A stretch of DNA of 64,000 bases from Sphagnum compactum (GCA_965153455.1 OZ234497.1:18717872-18781871); one strand, 5' to 3'; numbered from the stretch's first letter, positions 33,991 to 47,993 are shown. Notes: generated from the sequence alone by a model not told the origin. Numbers and translations: made by a program.

Positions 33991-34224
33991 TGTGTTTTGC
34001 ATCCTCCTCTTCACCTTACGTTAATCAACATTCTACTACAGTCAATTTTTTTGCCTATTGACCTTTGACCTTTTTTTTTTGGGGCCAATTTTTCTTCAAC
34101 CCTTACCTTCCATACTACCCTCCCACCTAATTGCAATACTAACCTACCTACTCTACTGACCTACCTCTTGGCCTAAACCTTAAACCGAACTAATTAACAT
34201 CCAATCCCTTACCTACCTTTTCTA

Positions 34225-35145
34225 TCTTTTTTTGGCAAAACCTATATCTATTATTAGCTAGACTTCTATCTCTTCGCAAAACTTATATCTCTTCTTGATA
34301 AACTTTTTTTTCTTGGCAAAAATTATATTTCTTCTTGATTAAACCTTTATCTTTTAGCAAAACCTATATATTTTCTTGGTTAAACTTTTTTCTCCTGGCA
34401 AAAGCTATAATTTTTTTTTGGGTTAAACTTTTTGTTATTGGCAAAACCTATATCCTTTCTTGGCTAAACTTTTTTCTATTCGCAAAACCTATATCTTTTC
34501 TTGGCTAAACTTCTCTTTTTTGGCCAAACCTATATCTATTATTGGTTAAACTTGTTTCTTTCGGCAAAACCTATATTTTTTCTTAACTAAATTTTTCTTT
34601 CTTGGCAAAACTTATATATCTTTTTGGATAAAATTTTCTCTTTTAGCAAAACCTATATCCCTTCTTGGTTAAACTTTTAACTCTTGGTAAAAACTTTTTT
34701 TTTTTTTGCTAAACTTTTATCTCTTGGCAAAACTTACATATTTTTTTGGCTAATTTTTTTTTCTCTTGGCAAAACTTATATCTTTTCTTGTTAAAATTTT
34801 TTTTCTTGGCAAAACCTATATCCCTTCTTGGTTAAACTTTTTTTTTTGGGCAAAACCTATATCTATTCTTGGCTAAACTTCTAACTCTTGGCAACATTTA
34901 TATTTCTTCTTGGCTAATTTTTTCTCTCTTGGCAAAATTTATATCTCTTCTTGGCAAAAATTTTAACTCTTGGCAAAACCTATATATATTTTTGGCTAAA
35001 CCTTCACCTTTCAATAAAACATTTCTATTTGTTGGCTAAACCCTTACTTTTCATCACAATCTTTTTACATATTAGGCAAACCTTTACCTTTCAACAAAAC
35101 CTTTTTATATTTTGGGTAAACCTCTTTATTTCATAGTTAAACCTC
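34225..35145 (+). repeat. Minisatellite, about 41-bp unit, about 22 copies
   Basis: The unit is roughly 'cttggcaaaacctatatctc' followed by 'ttcttggctaaactttt'. Each unit contains two related half-units (ggcaaaac and ggctaaac). Copies are diverged by T-run length changes and point mutations. It begins right after CTACC-rich sequence typical of the local MULE-like family (34,085-34,215), so it may have expanded from inside such an element. The short ORFs here are artefacts. Confidence 0.9.
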
Positions 35146-35149
35146 TACT

Positions 35150-38100
35150 TTTTTAGAGGGAAAAAATAATAATGGAATCCACAAAGTGTAAAATGAACTT
35201 CAATATGTTTTTTTATAAAAATCAATCAAGGACATAAAAAATAATGTTGATTTTAGTTAGAACAAATAAGTAAGGAAATAAGAAGAAAACAAATTGTGTT
35301 TTCAATGATTATTTAATTCAATCATTTAAATCATAAGAAAATTAATATAAAACATATGATTTTTAAAAGAGGGTTAAATTTACATATAAGAGTTGAGGGT
35401 TTAAATTCTGGGCATTCCAATACTTGTGTTGACTTGAAGTTTTAACACCATGTTTGTAATGGCTTGGAGTTCCCAAAACTAACACCTATTATATGGGTAA
35501 CATGTAGGTATTGCCAATTATGGCAAATATTAATAGTAGTTGGAGATTTAATCCCAACATGCAGTACCCACATATGAAAACAATGTCATTTATGATTGAA
35601 ATGAAACACTTTTTTTCGAAATTTTTTTTGTTTCTTTTACATTATTATTCTAATTTCTTGTACTCTTATTTCTCGTTCTAAAATTTTCTTTATCTTTTTT
35701 CTTGTTCTAAATAATTTTTCTTCTATTTCTTCTTCATAATCAATTTTTTAATTTTTTAATTTTTTAAATTTTAAAAAAATTCAAAACTATCTTTGTCAAT
35801 TTTTATTATTATTAAATATGCATATTTTATTCCCAACATTTGGGTATTATGTGAAACATGAAAAAATCTAACCAACATTTTATGCTTCATATGTGAGTAT
35901 TACACAATTTTATTTTAATTTTTCTTCTTTTAAATATTTTTCATCACAACATCAAAAACGAAAAATGAAGGTATTGCATACAATGGATTAATCATACTAT
36001 GGTGGAGCTTGAATGAAAATGGACCTAGATTTTGCAATACCCTCATGATAAAATTGAGGTCCCATTGGAATTGAAATGTAAAAAAACCAAGTCCATGCAA
36101 TTCCCATATAATTTCTACTGCCAATTATATTTCATTTATGTCAAGGTTTTAATATGCAGATATTACAAATACTTGCCCCTCCATCACTTAGGTTAGGGTT
36201 ACTAGAAACTCTAGAAAACTACAATACTTACATTGTCAATATCCAATACAAATGTCAAAGTATGGGTGAATTTAATTCCTACACACTCAATTGTGATTAT
36301 TCACTATGTACACCAACAAAACAAATACTCTCATCATATTTTTAAACGTGTTGATATTGAATTACCTTTATCCAAAAACACACTTGTTGTGAAAATGAAC
36401 TCAATGGCAATACTTGAATCTATAACCCCATGCTACATTACCTATATCCAATAAAGGAAATTTTCGCTATGAAAACAACACAAAAGACAATCCCTACATT
36501 AAAATGGCAAATCCCTCGTTGGAAAGGTTATCCAGGATGGGCAATACCTTCATATATCACAACAAAAAGTCATTGTGTCCCATGTAATATGTGAAATTCT
36601 ATGCAATATGAGACCTTGGCCAATACATAAAATTCATTATGCCCACTCCACACTAGTTTGTTTTCTTTTTGGTGCTTTGATTGAAATAGTATAGTAAACA
36701 ACAAAATAACGTTACTCCTAAAATAGCACAAGAAAAATTCGTGATACAGCGTGTTCATAATGTTTTTAAAGTTTGAGTCTTCTTTTTTAGGTTCTAGGGT
36801 TGTAAGATCCCTTTTGCTTTGTTTCTGTTATTTTCTTTATGTGTTTTTTTTTTACTCTTTATATTTCTTTTTTGTGCATTGCTCTTCTTTTTTTTGCATT
36901 TTTAAGTTGAGTTCTTTGTCTTTTTGTGCATTATTCTTACATTTTTTTTGGTGCATTCTTGCTAAACTCTTTAATATTTGTGCAATGTTGGAATGTAGGA
37001 TTTTGCACCATTTTTTCAAGATCTTCTTTTTGTGTATTGAAGTGAAAGCAGTTTAAATAGAAAATAAATACATGAAAAAGTTGGAGTATCTATTTTAGAA
37101 ATACCATTATTTTGGAGGAGTGCTCACATTAAAGGTGGCAACAAGGGCTTTTTATGACTATCCTAGGTTTGGATTTGCCAATGTTATTTCAAGATAAACC
37201 ATACAATGTTTTGTTTTTTGGTTTCAACAAGTTTCTTGACTTGTTTTTGTTTAACTTTAGTTTCAAGGACTTGGCCGTTTATCATTTTTTAATATTTAAA
37301 CTTGGGTGTTTTTCTTGGTTCCATAACTACCATAACTATGGGTCAGATCTGACAATAAATAATTATTAAAAAGTTTGAACAAATGTTTTTTTTTAAAACA
37401 CATTGAAGTATCGAAAAATGTGATAAAAGCACATTGGAAATGACAAAAAAAATGATAAATGCACTTTCAAAGTGAAAAAATCTAAAATTTTGTAGAAGTT
37501 GGTAAAAAAAAGTCATGCTCCTCAACAGTCATTAAAAAAGTGTCACAGTATTGATGAGTATCCCCACACAAATTTAGTCATAATTCACCTAATTAGTGAT
37601 ATTTTTCTTCATGAGCATTAAAAGTGAAGTTAGTAGGTAGAAATAGGTGAGGGGATGAAAGTGTGAACACTAAAACATAAGGGTTATTGGAAGGCAATTG
37701 AAAGCTCAAACGAATTTCATTAAAAATTTTCATTTTCATTAACAAAAAATTTAATAATTTTTTTCTAATTCATTTTTTGGAAATAACTAATTATTCATTT
37801 TTAATGCATCAAACCTAACCCAAGGCTATGGTATTGTCAAAATGTAAATAGTTCTTTTTTTAACAATTTTTGTTACTTAGCCTATTCGATGATTTTGGAA
37901 TTGTTATAAAATTTTCTATTCCGCTTTCTTGGAAAAGGATACTTCAAAAGCTACCAACAACTAAAAGATTTAGTGAAGCCCCAAGTTGTGCAAGAACTTT
38001 TTCATCTCTTTTGAACATTAACCATAGAGGTACTTGTTATTGAATTATTTAAACCCTAAATTCAAAAATCTATTTGGTTTTTAGGTATATGCATTTGGTA

Positions 38101-38195
38101 ATTCAAATTATCATAATCTAAATGTTGATTGCATATACATTGAACTTTTATTTATTTGTAATTTGGACTTGTTGTCCTTAATTCTTTTCGTACAT
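35150..38195. other. Gene-free AT-rich stretch
   Basis: No supported gene. A loose dispersed phrase about 'tattgcaatacccacat' recurs several times (35.5-36.6 kb), resembling the phrasing of the 7.7-8.2 kb arrays. ORFs at 36,751-37,056 and elsewhere are T-rich chance frames. Confidence 0.4.
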
Positions 38196-38199
38196 TGAA

Positions 38200-39650
38200 A
38201 TGCAAAATGGGATGGCAAAGAAGGTTGGAATTGGAACATGTTGTTGAACTTCACTAATATGAAAGAAGATCGAGCTTTACAACTACTTATATCCATGGTC
38301 ATATTAAATAGGTCATAAAAGATGTAGGGCCTACCAATGTCATACAAGTTATGATTAACAATGTAAGCAATTACAGGCTTATGGGCATGATGACTATTAT
38401 TGAATACCCAAACAATATGTGGAATCCTTGTGTCACACATTGCTTTGAATTCATGATTGAGCACATTGAAAAACTTGATTGGGTGAAAGAAGTGTTGGAC
38501 ATTGCAAGAAATGGTGACATTTGTCACAAAAAAACCCAAGGTGTTAGCAATGTATAGGACACTTGGAGAACTAAATTTCCTTGAATTTTCTAACACCCAC
38601 TTTGTTATGATGTTCATAGTTTTAAAATGGTTAATGAAGGTTCATAAAAGTTCAAAGCAAATGGTAGTTTTGAATGCTTGGTTTTCAAACTCAAAAAGTT
38701 CACATGTTTAAAAATTATGTTTTTTCTCATGATTTTTGAAAGAATGCACAAAAAATAGTTATAAATTTATAGCCATTTTATACAATTTTAAATTTGGTAG
38801 ATAAAAGAGGTTGTACAACTGGGTTGTTATATGAATTCTTGAATAAAATTAGTACATCACTTGTGGAAGCAAAAAAAATTGAATTTAACTCATCACTTAA
38901 AGATAAACAACAATGGTGTTAATGATGGGAATGGTTCCATCAACCCATCCATGTGGTTTTTTTGTCCCCCATCCATTATGGACGAAAAATGATGGTTCTA
39001 TAGCAAAAAAATCTCATGAAAGTTGGATTTTTATGTTGATGCGAATTTTCTGAAAATTATTGATCAAAATCCAATAGAAGATGAATTGTTGCAACTTTTT
39101 TGCAAGGAAATTTTAATAGAGAGGTTGCCTTACTTTGAAACTTGATGTTGTAGCCCATTTCATGGTGGGAAAAGTTCAAGAGGCATGTGCCTAGATTGCA
39201 AAAGGTTACTTTATGACACTTCAATTTGTGAAAGGAATTGATCAATATGGAATCAAGTTCAAACCAAAAAGAGGAATAGGTTGTCCATGAAATAGATGGA
39301 ACAAATTGGTAATTATGCAAGCCAATTTATGGATCATTGAAAACCTTGGTGCTCAAATGCCTTTGAAACAACTCAATCTTGATAGTATAAACATCACCAA
39401 AATTCCAACAATGCTTATGTGAGATGAAGAGAAAAAATATCACTATGACATTTTATGGCAACAAGTTGAAAGGCGTTCTCAAAGGAGACATAAACTTGCT
39501 AGTGCCATCCCTTTCTCAAAATTGGAAATTCTGATAGGAAATTTTTCAAGCTCTGAAAATGAGTCCTTAAAAGATTATGGTCACATTGTTGATAATCAAA
39601 TAGTAGCAATAGATTCTAAAGAAACTCATCAAAAGATGAAGAGATAGAGC
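38200..39650 (+). pseudogene. hAT-family transposase remnant (DUF659 type)
   Basis: The central part reads VGPTNVIQVMINNVSNYR and then NMWNPCVTHCFEFM, followed by LDWVKEVLDIAR (38,323-38,515). This is the DUF659/RNase H-like core of plant hAT transposases, with an Asp-to-Asn change where the family has TDNAxN. After a one-base shift it continues with FVTKKPKVLAMYRTLGEL, then LEFSNTHFVMMFIVLKWLM. The C-terminal dimerisation region survives near 39,210-39,295 as CERNWS followed by QTKKRNRLS. Many stops and shifts make it non-functional. Terminal repeats were not found. Confidence 0.8.
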
Positions 39651-39659
39651 AAGAAGATG

Positions 39660-42600
39660 GAATTGAAGAGAGATATCAACAAGGAACATCATGAACATCA
39701 TGAGATTATGTTGATGAATCTAAAGGTGGTTGATGTGTCCACCAAAGATTCATTAGTTTGTCTTAAATACTCTATCAACAACATTAAGTATTTACATTTC
39801 CTCCAAATTCCTTTTTCTTTCTATTTCATACTTATTAGTTTTTTTTACCCATTTACTTTTTTTTCAATTTGATGGACATTTGTTTCAATTTAATGCACAT
39901 TATAAGGCATTCCCCCCATTTTGGTTTTATTTGATGTCTATATTGGTTTTATGCATTCCCCCATGTTCTTTTTATTGATATTAGGTAGTTTTTTTTCATC
40001 CACCACCTTTTTCTTCTATTAGGTGTTTACTAGTTTTTACCCATTCCCAATTTACTTATGTTTGGTGGTAATTGACTTTTCAAATTCCCTATTTTTTCGT
40101 TGTATAAGGCTTGCTAGTTTTATTGATTGATTTTTTTAGTTTTATTTAAATCAATTCTTATCATTCATTCCTATTTAAATCACCTTGTTTAAATAACACT
40201 TGCCATTTAGGTTCCTAATACCTTTAAAAGGAAAAAAAAATATGATTATTTTCTATTCAAAATGAACAATCAATCACAAGTAACCAAATACATGTAAGTA
40301 TAATTATAAGAATATCGAAAACATATATACACCTTGCTATATATCCAATAGAAATTTTCTCTTCAAAGCCAAGGTGTTAAACATGGACATACATTGATTT
40401 AACCAAATTTGGATATTAACAAAATATCGAAGGCAAAAAAAATCCTTATATATTTTTGGCTACCTTATTGATACATGAATAAAGCTCTTGCAATTTTTTT
40501 GACCCTTTTTTCCAATTTTTGGTGGTTTTAATTGAATTCATGACATAAAATTTTAAAAATTCACATTAAAAAAATGGATGTTATCCAAAACAAACACAAG
40601 TTTTTTACTTCATTATGTAAAAGTGCAATATATGGGACTCAAGATTCTTGCATGAAATTTTTCTAGGACCCAACATGTTTATTAGATTGATTAGCAATGT
40701 TATAGACCAATGTCACAATTATTTACATAGTGATTTCTTACCAAGAAAACAAGTTGTTACATTGAAAATAAACAATAATCAATGACTAGATCTATTCAAA
40801 TTGACTGGTATCCTATATGAAGGTGATGATGGGCCTTACATGTGTATAACAACCAAATTGTCTAGACATTCCTTCTTGGTTGGGTGCAAAATATGGGAAT
40901 AAATTCTCACAAAAATCACACCATGTGTGGAAAACATATATGTGATCATAATGCATATATAAGGTTTTTTGAAAACCCACACATTTAAAATTTTTAACTA
41001 TTGGCCGAAATTTAACCCAAAATTGATGTATTCTAAGATGTTAATTCAATGAACATTCAAATTTTACATAGTCTAGTATTAAAAATTTAATAAAAATCAT
41101 GCTTCTCAAATGTGTTTCATTAAGTTGTTTGCAAATTAAGATTATACTTCCAATAAAAAATCTTAACACCAATATGCAATAAAAGAAACATTAGTTATGC
41201 ACTAATTTAAGGTTAACATTTGAAGCTTGAATGGAAAAACCCTCTTATTTGCAACAAAGATGTTCAAAAAGGTTTGTATCACATTAGGAGAAATTCAATT
41301 AGTATTACTCCATGATAATTTAACAAAATTCAACACTAAATATGGTCATTACCAATGTTGTCCAATTGTCAGAGCCTTTGGCCTTTATTTTATTTTCTTT
41401 TTGTTTTCAATGAAACCTTTGGTTTAGTTTTGAAATTGGTTTTTTGAACTTTTAGAACCTTCGATTCTTGTCATTTTCACAAAGAATTTAAAATAAAAAT
41501 CATATAATATTAGTTATGTTAAACTACTCAAATGTAATAACTTGCTTAAATTTAAGGCTAAACATTTTTTCTCATAAAATTATACTTATGTACTTAAAGA
41601 TATTGAACCTATTTAAGATTGGGCAACATTTTTGGTTCAAATTTTAATTCAATTTTGAAAGGAAGTTGGTTGTTTGATTAGGTTTTGATGGTGGTTCCAC
41701 AAAAACTTCAAACTTTCAATTTGGAAAATTTAAAATTATCCTATAACTTGGACTTAAACCTAATTAAATCCCAAAACTTGTTAGGACTAGTGATTGGTTG
41801 TTAGGACCACAAGTATGTGAACAATTGGTTGTCAATGGTTACTTATGTGGATTTTTTCAGATTAATATCCAATTTTTGTCTAATTATGTGTGAATTTCAT
41901 GTCTTAGTTTTAACTCACAAGATTGTTTTGTTCCAAATGAAATTAAGAGAGGCAAGAAATGTTCTTGTGGCATTTATTACATGATTTAACATCATCCTTG
42001 GGGTGTATGCACAAATGGGTGGACCAATTTGGGTGTCATGTAAGCCAATTTTGCCTTGTGATTGCCATTGCAATGCCCATGTTGTTTTATAGATCTTGAA
42101 ATTTATTAAAATGAACTTGGTTTAAAGATTTTAACTTGAATATTTACATGATGCACAAAATCATTTTATAAATTAAAAAATTTGTAAAAGCCTTGGACTT
42201 TTGAACTCAAAATTCATGGACAATATGTCTGATTGCCATTTCTTTGTGGATTATGATACAATCCATTGATTGATGGGGTGTGTGTTAGGGACTTGAAATT
42301 AGTAAGATATCATAATAAGGAAGTTAAGGGTAAAAAAAAGAATTAATTGAAATCTAGGATTATACTTATGGACTTTTGAATGGGCCAATTAGGAACATTT
42401 CTTTATAAGTCCGTATCATATTGGAGGAAGAAGTGTTTTATGGTATCTTTGCTTACATGCTTAAAGAAAAAAAAACTTTAGATGAAGCATTAAAGATATG
42501 GAAAAATTATGGAGGATATCAATGTAAACTAATTGTAATTTCCAAGATCTGATCAAGATTTTGAGTAAATAGGGACTTTGGATTTGTGGCAAATTGGTCC

Positions 42601-44529
42601 ACCCATTTGTGCACCTACCCCCCATGTTTTCACCTTGAATTTTTTCTACTTTTAATTTTGAAAACTTCACCAAATATTTCCAAGGGCCTTCGAGGGCTAT
42701 TTTCAATCAAGGTTTAAATTGTTCATGTTCTTGAATTTTCAACAAGGATTTTCATCATCTTAGTGATCAACATCATAAATGAATGCAACTAGATTACATT
42801 GATATTTGAAGGTCTACAAGTTTGTTCAACTCATTGTTATATCTATTTCCATCTTTGTTTTTGGGATTTGTTTCTGAAAATAACTTTGCATATGTGATCT
42901 TTACTTTAACAAGAGGATTGCAACTTCTCATCCTTGTGAACTTGAGGGAATTTAACAACATGGAACATTGTTTTGGAAATTCAAAGCCTTATAAATTTTA
43001 TAATTGGTTTGATTAAATTTTTACTATTATGTGAATAAATTGTGAACTATCACAAAGTCTTATCATGTTATTATTACACTAGTAACCATCATATATGATA
43101 ATTATCTTGACATAACAAGGGATGGGCTTTCATTACTGCACAATGTGAAGGCTAACTTGACATAACAATTGAAGGCTATTCCTTAACAAAGAATGTGATG
43201 GAAAAAAAAACATTAAAATGAATCAAAACAATCGATTAACAAGTTCTAATTTAGTTTCTTCACATACAATTTAGTTGATTCCTTAATATGAGATGTCACC
43301 AAATTTATTTGTGACAAAACATTTCTTGTATATTTGGTTTTCATTTGGACTTAAACAATATTCAAAATAAACTTATGAAATGGATGCACATAAGAAATTC
43401 TGGAAATAAGGCATCTAAAACCATGCACATTTCTATATAAGAACTTATATAACATAAAGGCCCAAAACCAAAACCAACAAATGTACATTTAAATCATTTG
43501 AAACCCAATATCTATATGTTCCTTGATTGAAAGTATAAATAAATACAAAAATTTTGTGATATATTACACAACATGAGGTTGGTGGGATATAAAGGCTTTA
43601 AAAATCAAAACATTCGAGTATACTTTATCTTGGATCCAAAAGGCTTAATTCACACTCAACATTGGTATTCTAACTATCATTGTTGGAGCCACTTGACAAA
43701 ACATTGTTTTGAATAAGATCACTTTAAATTGTTATACTCATTTAAAAAGTTGTCATCTTTTTTCCTCTTAATACAATTTTCCATTTCACCCAAAAGCATA
43801 GCCAACACTTGGGGCATCAATGAACAATCTTTGGGTGTTGTTTGAATACATAAAAATGCCATGTTGAGCACATGTTGCAATTAACATCAAAAACAATATT
43901 ATTGCGTAATTTTCATCAACAAGATATGACAACATATTTCTTTCCTCCAAAGACCATGCCTACATGAAAAATGGTAATTTAGGCCAAGAAAAGATCTTTA
44001 ATGTTAATTGAATTATACAACTTGGCATAAATCATTCAAACTACCTAATATGATCTTTATTTATATTTGCTCATTCATACAACACATTATCGTAAAACAA
44101 TAAGAACTTATAAGGGTCAAATCACAATCAAATGAGTCAACAATGACAAAGGATTCAAGGACTATGGGTCCTTTGATGATCATTTAAATTTTTTTTGGAT
44201 GAAATCTTTTGCAAAATATTTATAATTGCCCCAATACATCACATCTTTTATGTTAATTTTTGTTGAATAACTATGAATTTTTCTTTTATGTGTGTATATT
44301 TTGTAAAATTGTATGTTTCATTTTGAAAAATGATCATAATATCAAATCATACCAAAATATGTGAAGTATTTTAGGGTTTAGTTTTTTATATCATATGTTA
44401 CAATTTGTTATTGTATGTCATGTACATTACACCCCATTTACATGTGGTAAAAAACTTTTCAAATTCTAAAATTTTGAAATATATTTTTTATTTTTGAAAT
44501 TTTAAAATTTCACAACTTTTAAATTGTGA
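39660..44529. other. Gene-free AT-rich stretch
   Basis: I found no supported gene, structured repeat or RNA gene in this nearly 5-kb stretch. Small repeated phrases such as 'aacttgacataacaa' (43,110-43,170) occur twice. It is probably old, fully decayed transposon sequence. Confidence 0.4.
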
Positions 44530-45135
44530 ATGTTTTGGGTAGGCATGTAGGTAGGCAAGTTAGTAAATAGGAAGAAAGTTACATTAACAAGGTAACTAGG
44601 TAGATAGGCAAGTTGATACGTAGGAAACAAGTTACCTTCGTAGTTTGTGACTAGGTTTGTAAAGTATTTATGTCAATAAAGTGGTTGTGTATATAGGATT
44701 GTTAAATAGTAGTGTAGTTAGGTTAATAGGGTGGTTGTGTATATAAGGTTGTTAAATAGTAATGTAGTTAGGTTAATAGGGTAAGTAGTTAGTACAACGA
44801 TTAGGTCAGTAAGGTATGTAGTTAACAAGGTAGCTAGGTTAATAAGGTAGGTAGTTAGTATAGTAGTTAAGTCAGTAGGATAACTAATTATTAAGGTAGC
44901 TATGTTAGTAGGGGATAATTAATAAGGTACCAAGGTTGGTACAATATTTATGAGGGTAGGAAGGTGAGTAGGGTAGGAAAAAACAACAAAAAACAAACCA
45001 AAAAAATTAAAACACAATGATTAGCAACGAAAAGAAATGGATTGTGATGAACCCCATCTGCCGTCGAATGAAAAAACATGACCCATCCAGTGGACAGAAC
45101 GACCAACTGGTGCATTGGTGGATGTTGTTTCAGTC
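44530..45135 (+). mobile_element. MULE-like element relic with TAGG-rich interior
   Basis: A long stretch of degenerate TAGGTTA/TAGGTAGG phrases includes a clean 50-bp tandem pair at about 44,680-44,785 ('ggttgtgtatata', 'gttgttaaatagtartgtag'). It leads into a segment matching 33,750-33,897 and ends with a terminal-repeat phrase at about 45,105 ('aactggtgcattggtgga'). A left end was not recognised. Confidence 0.55.
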
Positions 45136-45495
45136 TGGCCCTTGATGACAACTTCCAAGCTTTGTTGTTTGACTTGCCATCTTCAACGAATGCAACTCCT
45201 GTCGCACAACACACACTCGTTAGCATGTGCAATCACACAAAAGCGAGAACAAAAACATCCACAGAGAAGTATGTGACATGAAGAGCTCTTCAAGTTAATT
45301 TGGATGTGATGAAGTTTCATCCAGTATATTTTTTCACTTTCCTTCCATTTTTTACGCCAACTTTGTTTTAGTCCTTGGCTTTGTGTTGTAAGTGAGACTT
45401 CGTCATGCGTAAAGCATTGCCTGGACTTTTCCTTCCTAGTTTCTGCTCCCTTACCTGCCTGAAGAAACCTCTTTTGAGCAAGTGGGACCATCTGC

Positions 45496-45918
45496 GGTGG
45501 AAGGTGCCAGCCAGGCTCTACTGGGAGTCGGAAAACAGTAGTCAGGCCAAAGGAAATGAATGCAGTCAGTACAAAAGTCCTCCTGCTATTTTTTCCTCTA
45601 GTTTGCCCATTTTCCCATCCATATTTTCTCAAGTGACACCCAAGCATGTTTTGTACTTGTAACCTCATATAATAAGGTATGTTTTGCACTTGTAACCTCA
45701 CATAAGATGCCGAGTAATAGGTTACATACCGCTTTAGTGTGTTCATAACGTGCATGACATGCACTCAAAACATGCCTAGGCATGACAATCTGAAAATAAA
45801 CCGGGAAAATGGGCAGACCGGAGGAAAAAATCGCAGCAGTACTTTTGTACTGACTGCATTCAGTCCCTTTGGGCTGTCGATTATTTTCCGGATCTTCTGA
45901 CAAGCGGAAGGTACCACC
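45496..45918. mobile_element. Foldback element with arms of about 130 bp
   Basis: The arms 45,496-45,628 and 45,792-45,918 are inverted copies sharing 'gaatgcagtcagtacaaaag', 'ttttttcctc' and 'gcccattttccc'. The 160-bp centre has two tandem copies of 'tgttttgyacttgtaacctca'. Weaker pairing may extend beyond both arms. A 193-codon minus-strand frame (45,183-45,764) runs through it but is not conserved in the other arm, so I take it as chance. Confidence 0.8.
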
Positions 45919-46701
45919 CAGCCTGTCACTATTTTTTAAAAGTGAAAAATCCCAAGAAAAGGACCCAAGTACAGGCCCTTCTGTGATTTTCTACCAGTTC
46001 GCTTGGCCTACCGGCCTCGGGCAGAGATCTTTTAAGGAGAGACTGCAGTACAATGTAGTTTCCATTGGGTCCCACATTTTGGATTATGTGACCCAACTAC
46101 AGAATACCAAAACATCCATACTGGTGCATGACTCCAATCTCAGGTCAATTTGTTAAAAAATGTTTCAACCATATGTGAAAATGGTACATAAAATTTTAAT
46201 CCTAGGCCAGAATGGCAAAAGATTTCTAACGTTAGGCTATATTTCAAAGAATCATTCCAACCTTGAGGAAATATGCCCAAAAATATATTCCACCCCCAGG
46301 CCAATTAATGGCTTGTAACCATTTGTACCTTCAAAACACTACAATCTCAGAGAGCTTGGAATTCATTGTTTTCTTCATCTCTTTTATAATCTTAGGCTTT
46401 GCCTTCCCTTTGGTCTCTGATCTTTGCTTTTGACAATTCACACACTTTGTCAATAAATAACTTAAAAGGAATGGAACAAAATCATCATAACTCAGGCCAC
46501 TCATCCAACTACCCTCAAAATTCACATCATACACCACTTACAACTTATTTCTTCAAAGTTAGTTATATTTTCAAAGTTTGTACACATGTGCACGTGCAAC
46601 GATTCACTCCCCAAATCACGAGCACAGGAGATTCTACTAACACTACGCTATCAAACTTGTTCTATGCAGTCCATGCTCTGGGTCGCTTATTCTCTTCTTC
46701 A

Positions 46702-47000
46702 AAACTGAAATAGAGCTCAACTTGAAAATATCATCTCTTTACAATCTGGAAACAGCGAAAATATCATCTCTTTACAATCTGGAAACAGCAATACAGTTAG
46801 CGGGCAAGCGACTTCACGATTTGTCGAGGCCCTCCAAAAAGCCGCTAGGGTTAAGAGCAAATCTGGTAAGCTTTCTAAGATATCTGCCTATGTTCTAGGA
46901 ATTCTAGTGTACTTTCCTTGCCTTCTTGATGATGAACCGGAGGATCTGAAGCAGGTGATCGAGGGAGAAAGGCAAGATTCTGGTACAGATTTGTGACAGT
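46702..47000 (+). pseudogene. Gene A 3' fragment
   Basis: Carries only the last third of gene A part 2 (from the EIELNLKKSS region). A 33-bp tandem duplication adds 11 codons in frame. An extra 41-bp stretch, beginning gtaagc and ending ctag, then puts a stop into the frame unless removed. No upstream exon, promoter or hairpin domain is present, so it cannot make the membrane part of the protein. Confidence 0.8.
46724..46789 (+). repeat. 33-bp perfect tandem duplication
   Basis: Two identical units starting gaaaatatcatctctttaca. Copy 1 of the segmental duplication (about 20,568) has a single unit, so this arose after the duplication. Confidence 0.95.
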
Positions 47001-47993
47001 GTGAATGAAAAGTTTCAAAAACTAGGGTTAGATATCGAATCTTAAAAGTTGTGGATGCACAACACTCTTAAAAATACTTCTGTTCATGTGTAGCTTTGCG
47101 TTTGTGCAAGGGTCTGCAGCTGCTCAACAAAGTCGAAGAATCTGATGAAATCGATGAAATCCGGATTCAACGCATTTGGGTTGCGCTCAGTTGCTATGTT
47201 TACTATCTATCTGTAAAACATAATATAATTAGAATATTATAAATCAAGGTCACACCTGACTGATTCTTAAGAGTTCTGAGTGACTCTTCAACTTATAGAA
47301 AAAGACCCTAGTAGTTAAAAAGACACTATCAATTAAAAGACACTGTTAGTTTAGTAAAGATCAAATTAAATTACTAGTGAGACAAGTTCCACTTGTGATA
47401 AGGTTTACGATGGATCCACAGTTTTGCAGCTGCACTGCAAATTGTATATATTCCGTCTTGACGAAACTAAATGTATGCATATTATTTCAATAATCTCTGG
47501 ACTACAATAGCAATTTGCTTTACACTACCTACTAGCAACCCACTAGCCCTTGTACCTATGTACTGACTACCAGCCATCTGTATGCATCCCAGCACCTACT
47601 AGTCATCTATTGTCTTACCAACCCACCTACTCATAGGACCTATATTTTACAGTTCAGGTTACCAAGGTGAAACTCGGGTTCGACTTACTTGGGATTCATC
47701 CATAACTGAGTAGGCTGCTACTAAAGCAGTTGCAGATCATACTATGATCACATTCACACTTTTGCAAGATCCAAATCTTTGGGCCTCATTCAGTTCTACA
47801 TCTGCAGCTGGACTTGCTAAAGATCACCCAATGACACCCTTCATTTGTCGATCATTGTTGTATCCGATGCAACATGTGAAATAATTGCAGAGTGCGACCA
47901 ACGCTCCTGATCCAGGCGAGGAATCTCTTGCAGCTTGAGTAGGCATCGATAAGCAAATTCAGAACGTCAAAGCGTGCTTTTGACTACAACTTC

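Noticed and set aside
34225-35145. CRISPR-like regular repeats
   Set aside because: The units are contiguous and diverged without unique spacers, and the genome is a plant; it is a minisatellite.
38111-38617. 168-codon minus-strand ORF
   Set aside because: It is the antisense of the hAT transposase core, which has clear family similarity on the plus strand.
45183-45764. 193-codon minus-strand ORF
   Set aside because: It crosses a foldback arm whose partner does not conserve the frame, and it has no recognisable domain.
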